A stretch of DNA of 6,031 nt, taken from NCBI GenBank assembly GCA_002085385.1, contig NATO01000088.1:1-6031 (forward strand), read 5' to 3'. This document shows, one piece after another, positions 3,254-6,031 of this stretch (positions within the stretch are counted from its first letter, which is position 1; each line of letters starts with the position of its first letter). Below the pieces are notes generated by a model, which was not told the origin of the DNA, did not search any database, and saw only the letters and a list, made by a program, of their open reading frames with translations. A program made the position numbers and the translations under genes. The stretch is from a candidate division Zixibacteria bacterium 4484_93 (GTDB lineage Bacteria > UBP14 > UBA6098 > 4484-93).

Positions 3254-6031
3254 TTATCTTACTAAAAGCATCCTCTTTGACATCCTGTAGTTTGGCGTCT
3301 TCAGTTGGTAGATATATATCCCGGATGGAAGCTCTTTTGCATTCCAGCTGAGTTTGTGGAAACCAGCGGATACCCGTCCTGACGCAAGGGTGGAGAGCTT
3401 CTGTCCGTTTATGTTAAACACGGCAAGTTCAATCTCACTCTCCTCGGGAAGCCCGAACAGTATCTCGGTTATCGGGTTGAACGGGTTCGGGTGGTTCTGG
3501 AAGAGAACGGGAGTTTTCGGGACTGCCCCTAACCGCTCCCATATATCGTAGATTACAACATCCTGACAGAGTGTGTATGGTTCGTGGTGCCCGAAGTCGC
3601 AGGAGGACTCTATTGTTATGCAGACGGTGATATTGCAGGAATCGACCGTGCAATCCCAGATATAGCCTGCCTCATCGGAGTTGAAACTGATTGTTCCTGT
3701 TTCCTCATCGATAGAGATTCCTGCATCGTGTGCCGTAAAGGTATCGTCACCTATGGTTAGCTCGGCTGTATAGAAATCGAGCTCGCCTCCTGCCACCACG
3801 ATTGTTATATCTGACAATGTGTCGGGGCGTGTGCTTTCGGGGTCTCCAGGTATGACCTCAAACTCAGCTATATATGCGGTGTCCGGGTTGACGAAGAACT
3901 GGACACATTCAGGCTCGGGTAGCCAGCTGCCGGTTGTATTATAGCATCTGTCAACACAAACCTCCACTGTGTCGCCCTCCATCCAGGGAGTGTGTGTGAG
4001 GGTGGCAATCCCCTCGGAGAATGAGAGTTCGGGGTCGTCTATCGTATAGGAGAAATCCCCGTCCGATGTGTGCATAGAGACAAGAAGTGAATCCTCTTCT
4101 ATTCCGCTCGCATCGTAGAGCTCTATCTCGACAGGTATCTCCGGGTCGCAGACAATGGAGTTGTCTGTGGGTGTGGTAAAAAGCACAGTCGGATAGTTGC
4201 TGTAAATTCTAAATGAGAAGCTGTATGGTTCCATAACATTCGGGTCGCCTATATCGGGCAGGTCACCTGCATTAACCACAACATTCGCGGTGGAGAACAT
4301 AGGGAAATAAACTCCTGCTTCCTCCGGGTCGAATATCAGTGTATCTCCGATGAGGCTGAGTCCCGGGTCAGATAGGGAGTACGCTACCCCGTTGACCATC
4401 ATTGTTATCAGTTCAGGATTGAGCCTCCCGCATTCGTCACCGAGTATCACCTGGATTATCTGGTGCATATCCTCGGATGTATCGCCATCCTCCGGGATGG
4501 TTGAGAGGACATAAGGAGGTGTCAGGTCCACGACGAATAGGAAGTCGAGCGGCTCCTCGAGCTCCGTGCCGAGCGTGTCCATAGCCGAGATGACACCAAC
4601 GGTGACCACCTCGCAGTTTCCCCAGGGTGAGGAAGGTGTATAAACAAGCATAGAATCCTCTTCCAGTGGGGTGCCTGTCATTGTATCGGCGTTGACATAC
4701 CAGACAACAGATGAGGGGACAACCTCATTCCCATCAAAAAGGGATACGGTTATTACCTGATTGGGGTCGGATGTGATGTATCCTGGCATAGGTTCAATCG
4801 GGTGTGCCCTTGGACCGTGGGAGTTCACCGTGAAGAACCAGCAGAGTTCCCCTCCTTCCAGATGGTTCGGCTCACCATAGTCGGGATGGTCGGTAACATC
4901 GACGAGGCAGACCTCGGTGTAGCCATCCTCGAGTATTGTCTCACCATCGGGGGTTAAGGAGAGGTTGTCCTCATCGGGATCGTAGGAGATGAGTGGCGAT
5001 GGATAGGCGATTGAGTTGCCATTTATACTAAAGATGACAGATGGGAGATAAATATCTCCTTGAAGTGCATCGTGGACGATGACTACAACAGCCTCGAGTG
5101 AGTCGGTGATGAGGTCATCATCGTAAGGATAGTAGTCTGTCCAGACAGGACCGGAGAGGTCTATCCAGCAATCGTATTCCCCCGATGTGTCAGCACTGCA
5201 ACCGTCATAGTCAGTGGCAGATACTATCTTGAAAACGGCATGGGTGCCATTCAGGAAAGGTTCCGGTGGAGCGAAGAAGAGTGTATCCCCCGAGAAATGC
5301 ATTGTCCCCGATGAGTATGGATACACAGCTGTTGAGCCGACCAGACCGGATGAAATTCTGATGGAGCTTGTGTCTACCTCCTCATCATCGGTTATGGTAA
5401 AGACAATCCCCTGGAATTCGTTGCTGGAGAAAAGGTCTGCTGTTGGTTCATCTGATACAGGTTCCAGAACCTCGAGCTCCGGTGGGATGTAAGCGGAATA
5501 CTCCACGGAGACACCGAGGACAGCCTCAGAGACCGAGTCGGGATATGTGGATGTGGTAGCCTCGATAATATAGTTCAGATAGACATCGCCATCTGCGGGT
5601 GGGTCGACATACACCCTCCAGTTCACGGGAACACTCCTGTATGGTAAGAATGTGGGTATAGCCACAGCGGTCTCGGGTGTCGCCGGGTCACAGTGAAGTC
5701 CCTCGGGTAGCCTCAGCCGTATCACAACATCGTGAAGGGTATCGGGCATCGAGTTGGTGGCAACAGCGTTTATAGAGAATGGGTTAGGGCGGAGCTCACA
5801 GTTAATCACCCGTATCTCACGCGGGGGAGGGGTCAGTCTGAAGCTCACAAAGCCGGGATAGAACGCCGCTCCGCCTGCCTCTCCATAGATTATGTTGGTG
5901 TAGAATGTCTCGCCGGGGCCCCTCGTCACAGGGTTCCAGCGCATAAGAACCCCACTATCGGTGATAAGGGAATCGCTGTGAATTTCGCAGTCGAAGTCGT
6001 CCCAGTGGGTGATTGCCAATCTTCGCCAGTT
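3254..6031 (-). CDS. Large modular secreted/surface protein with Ig-like modules and C-terminal sorting-type domain (N-terminus outside window)
   Basis: The last 925 residues of an acidic extracellular protein. The frame is open to the window edge. A TTG at 6019 is not a credible start because codons for NWRR precede it in frame and no SD is visible. In order: the tail of a domain ending PGETFYTNIIYG (about 5870-6031), a CARDB-like segment opening with RPNPF (about 5500-5830), five tandem Ig-like modules of about 100-110 residues (about 3888-5495), a Cys-rich segment (about 3503-3885), and an 82-residue C-terminal domain (3257-3502). It has many Asp, Glu, Ser, Thr and Pro, no transmembrane helix, no enzyme motif that I can see, and 18 Cys. 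The end domain suggests export through the type IX system, with cleavage and surface attachment, where the host has that system. The role is unknown; adhesion, stalk or matrix functions are guesses. It is not part of a clpC operon, being convergent. Confidence 0.88.
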   Translation of the reverse strand, partial: NWRRLAITHWDDFDCEIHSDSLITDSGVLMRWNPVTRGPGETFYTNIIYGEAGGAAFYPGFVSFRLTPPPREIRVINCELRPNPFSINAVATNSMPDTLHDVVIRLRLPEGLHCDPATPETAVAIPTFLPYRSVPVNWRVYVDPPADGDVYLNYIIEATTSTYPDSVSEAVLGVSVEYSAYIPPELEVLEPVSDEPTADLFSSNEFQGIVFTITDDEEVDTSSIRISSGLVGSTAVYPYSSGTMHFSGDTLFFAPPEPFLNGTHAVFKIVSATDYDGCSADTSGEYDCWIDLSGPVWTDYYPYDDDLITDSLEAVVVIVHDALQGDIYLPSVIFSINGNSIAYPSPLISYDPDEDNLSLTPDGETILEDGYTEVCLVDVTDHPDYGEPNHLEGGELCWFFTVNSHGPRAHPIEPMPGYITSDPNQVITVSLFDGNEVVPSSVVWYVNADTMTGTPLEEDSMLVYTPSSPWGNCEVVTVGVISAMDTLGTELEEPLDFLFVVDLTPPYVLSTIPEDGDTSEDMHQIIQVILGDECGRLNPELITMMVNGVAYSLSDPGLSLIGDTLIFDPEEAGVYFPMFSTANVVVNAGDLPDIGDPNVMEPYSFSFRIYSNYPTVLFTTPTDNSIVCDPEIPVEIELYDASGIEEDSLLVSMHTSDGDFSYTIDDPELSFSEGIATLTHTPWMEGDTVEVCVDRCYNTTGSWLPEPECVQFFVNPDTAYIAEFEVIPGDPESTRPDTLSDITIVVAGGELDFYTAELTIGDDTFTAHDAGISIDEETGTISFNSDEAGYIWDCTVDSCNITVCITIESSCDFGHHEPYTLCQDVVIYDIWERLGAVPKTPVLFQNHPNPFNPITEILFGLPEESEIELAVFNINGQKLSTLASGRVSAGFHKLSWNAKELPSGIYIYQLKTPNYRMSKRMLLVR
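3257..3502 (-). other. C-terminal T9SS type A / FlgD-Ig-like domain of the surface protein
   Basis: The last 82 residues show the usual landmarks in order: NHPNPFNP, a hydrophobic strand ending LAVFNINGQ, GFHKLSWN, LPSGIYIYQL, and a final basic strand RMLLVR. This pattern is typical of the Por-secretion-system type A sorting domain and of the related FlgD-like Ig fold. The two cannot be told apart reliably by eye. In a host without type IX machinery the same fold may serve another purpose. Confidence 0.85.
3888..5495 (-). repeat. Five tandem Ig-like modules (protein-level repeat)
   Basis: Module boundaries in bases, from the N-terminal side: about 5495-5160, 5159-4826, 4825-4530, 4527-4200 and 4199-3888. 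Each opens with a Pro-containing strand (IPPELEVLEPV, SGPVWTDYYP, GPRAHPIEPMPG, TPPYVLSTIPEDG, YPTVLFTTPTD). A hydrophobic strand ending near an acidic D follows, then a segment like SVIFSINGNSI or LITMMVNGVAY, a P-rich turn, and a closing strand with alternating hydrophobics (WFFTV, FLFVVD, FSFRIY, VQFFV). The pattern fits bacterial Ig-like (Big/Ig-like group) domains. DNA identity between modules is low, so they are old duplications. Confidence 0.65.

Noticed and set aside
5214..5492. 92-codon + strand frame inside the surface-protein gene
   Set aside because: It is antisense to a well-supported Ig-like module, with no SD and no recognisable product. The same applies to the shorter frames at 3354-3551 and 3435-3653.
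6017..6019. TTG at 6019 as the true start of the surface protein
   Set aside because: The frame stays open to the window edge, no signal peptide follows, and the first residues are already inside a domain.
3254..6031. DNA-level tandem repeats or a phase-variable tract in the surface-protein gene
   Set aside because: The modules are similar only at protein level, and I see no long identical DNA repeats or simple-sequence tract.

Overview
The window holds four gene-scale regions. From left to right on the + strand they are the 3' end of an L-lysine 6-aminotransferase gene (lat), a 65-residue putative zinc-ribbon protein, and a complete clpC AAA+ chaperone gene. On the - strand, converging on clpC, is the C-terminal 925 residues of a very large modular secreted protein. 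GC content looks moderate and codon use looks similar across the window. I see no RNA gene, insertion sequence, CRISPR array or attachment site.

The large protein ends in a PNPFNP-type C-terminal domain of the T9SS type A / FlgD-Ig-like kind. It is preceded by strings of acidic Ig-like modules. This combination is characteristic of Bacteroidota relatives in the FCB group and of uncultured candidate phyla that share this secretome style (for example WOR-3, Marinimicrobia, KSB1, Cloacimonadota or Fermentibacteria-like lineages). The exact phylum cannot be fixed from this sequence, and the assignment is an inference.

Layout: positions 1-419 are the lat C-terminus, whose PLP-lysine should lie just left of the window. 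Positions 420-473 carry a plausible sigma70-type promoter and a Shine-Dalgarno (SD) sequence for the small gene at 474-671. Positions 672-757 hold a near-consensus promoter (TTGACA, 17 bp, TATATA), a short inverted repeat, an SD for clpC, and a possible 19-residue ORF that abuts the zinc-ribbon stop codon. clpC is best started at ATG 758 and runs to 3229 (823 aa). Only 24 bp separate its stop from the stop of the convergent surface-protein gene (3254 to beyond 6031).

Functionally, lat points to lysine catabolism, and clpC to regulated proteolysis with a ClpP partner that is not in the window. The small Cys protein next to clpC recalls the position of the Firmicutes zinc protein McsA, but homology is not shown. 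The surface protein is an unrelated neighbour. Nothing here amounts to a clearly new multi-gene system. The points most worth a second look are the clpC control region with its small upstream ORFs, the substitution in the ClpC N-domain, and the architecture of the surface protein.
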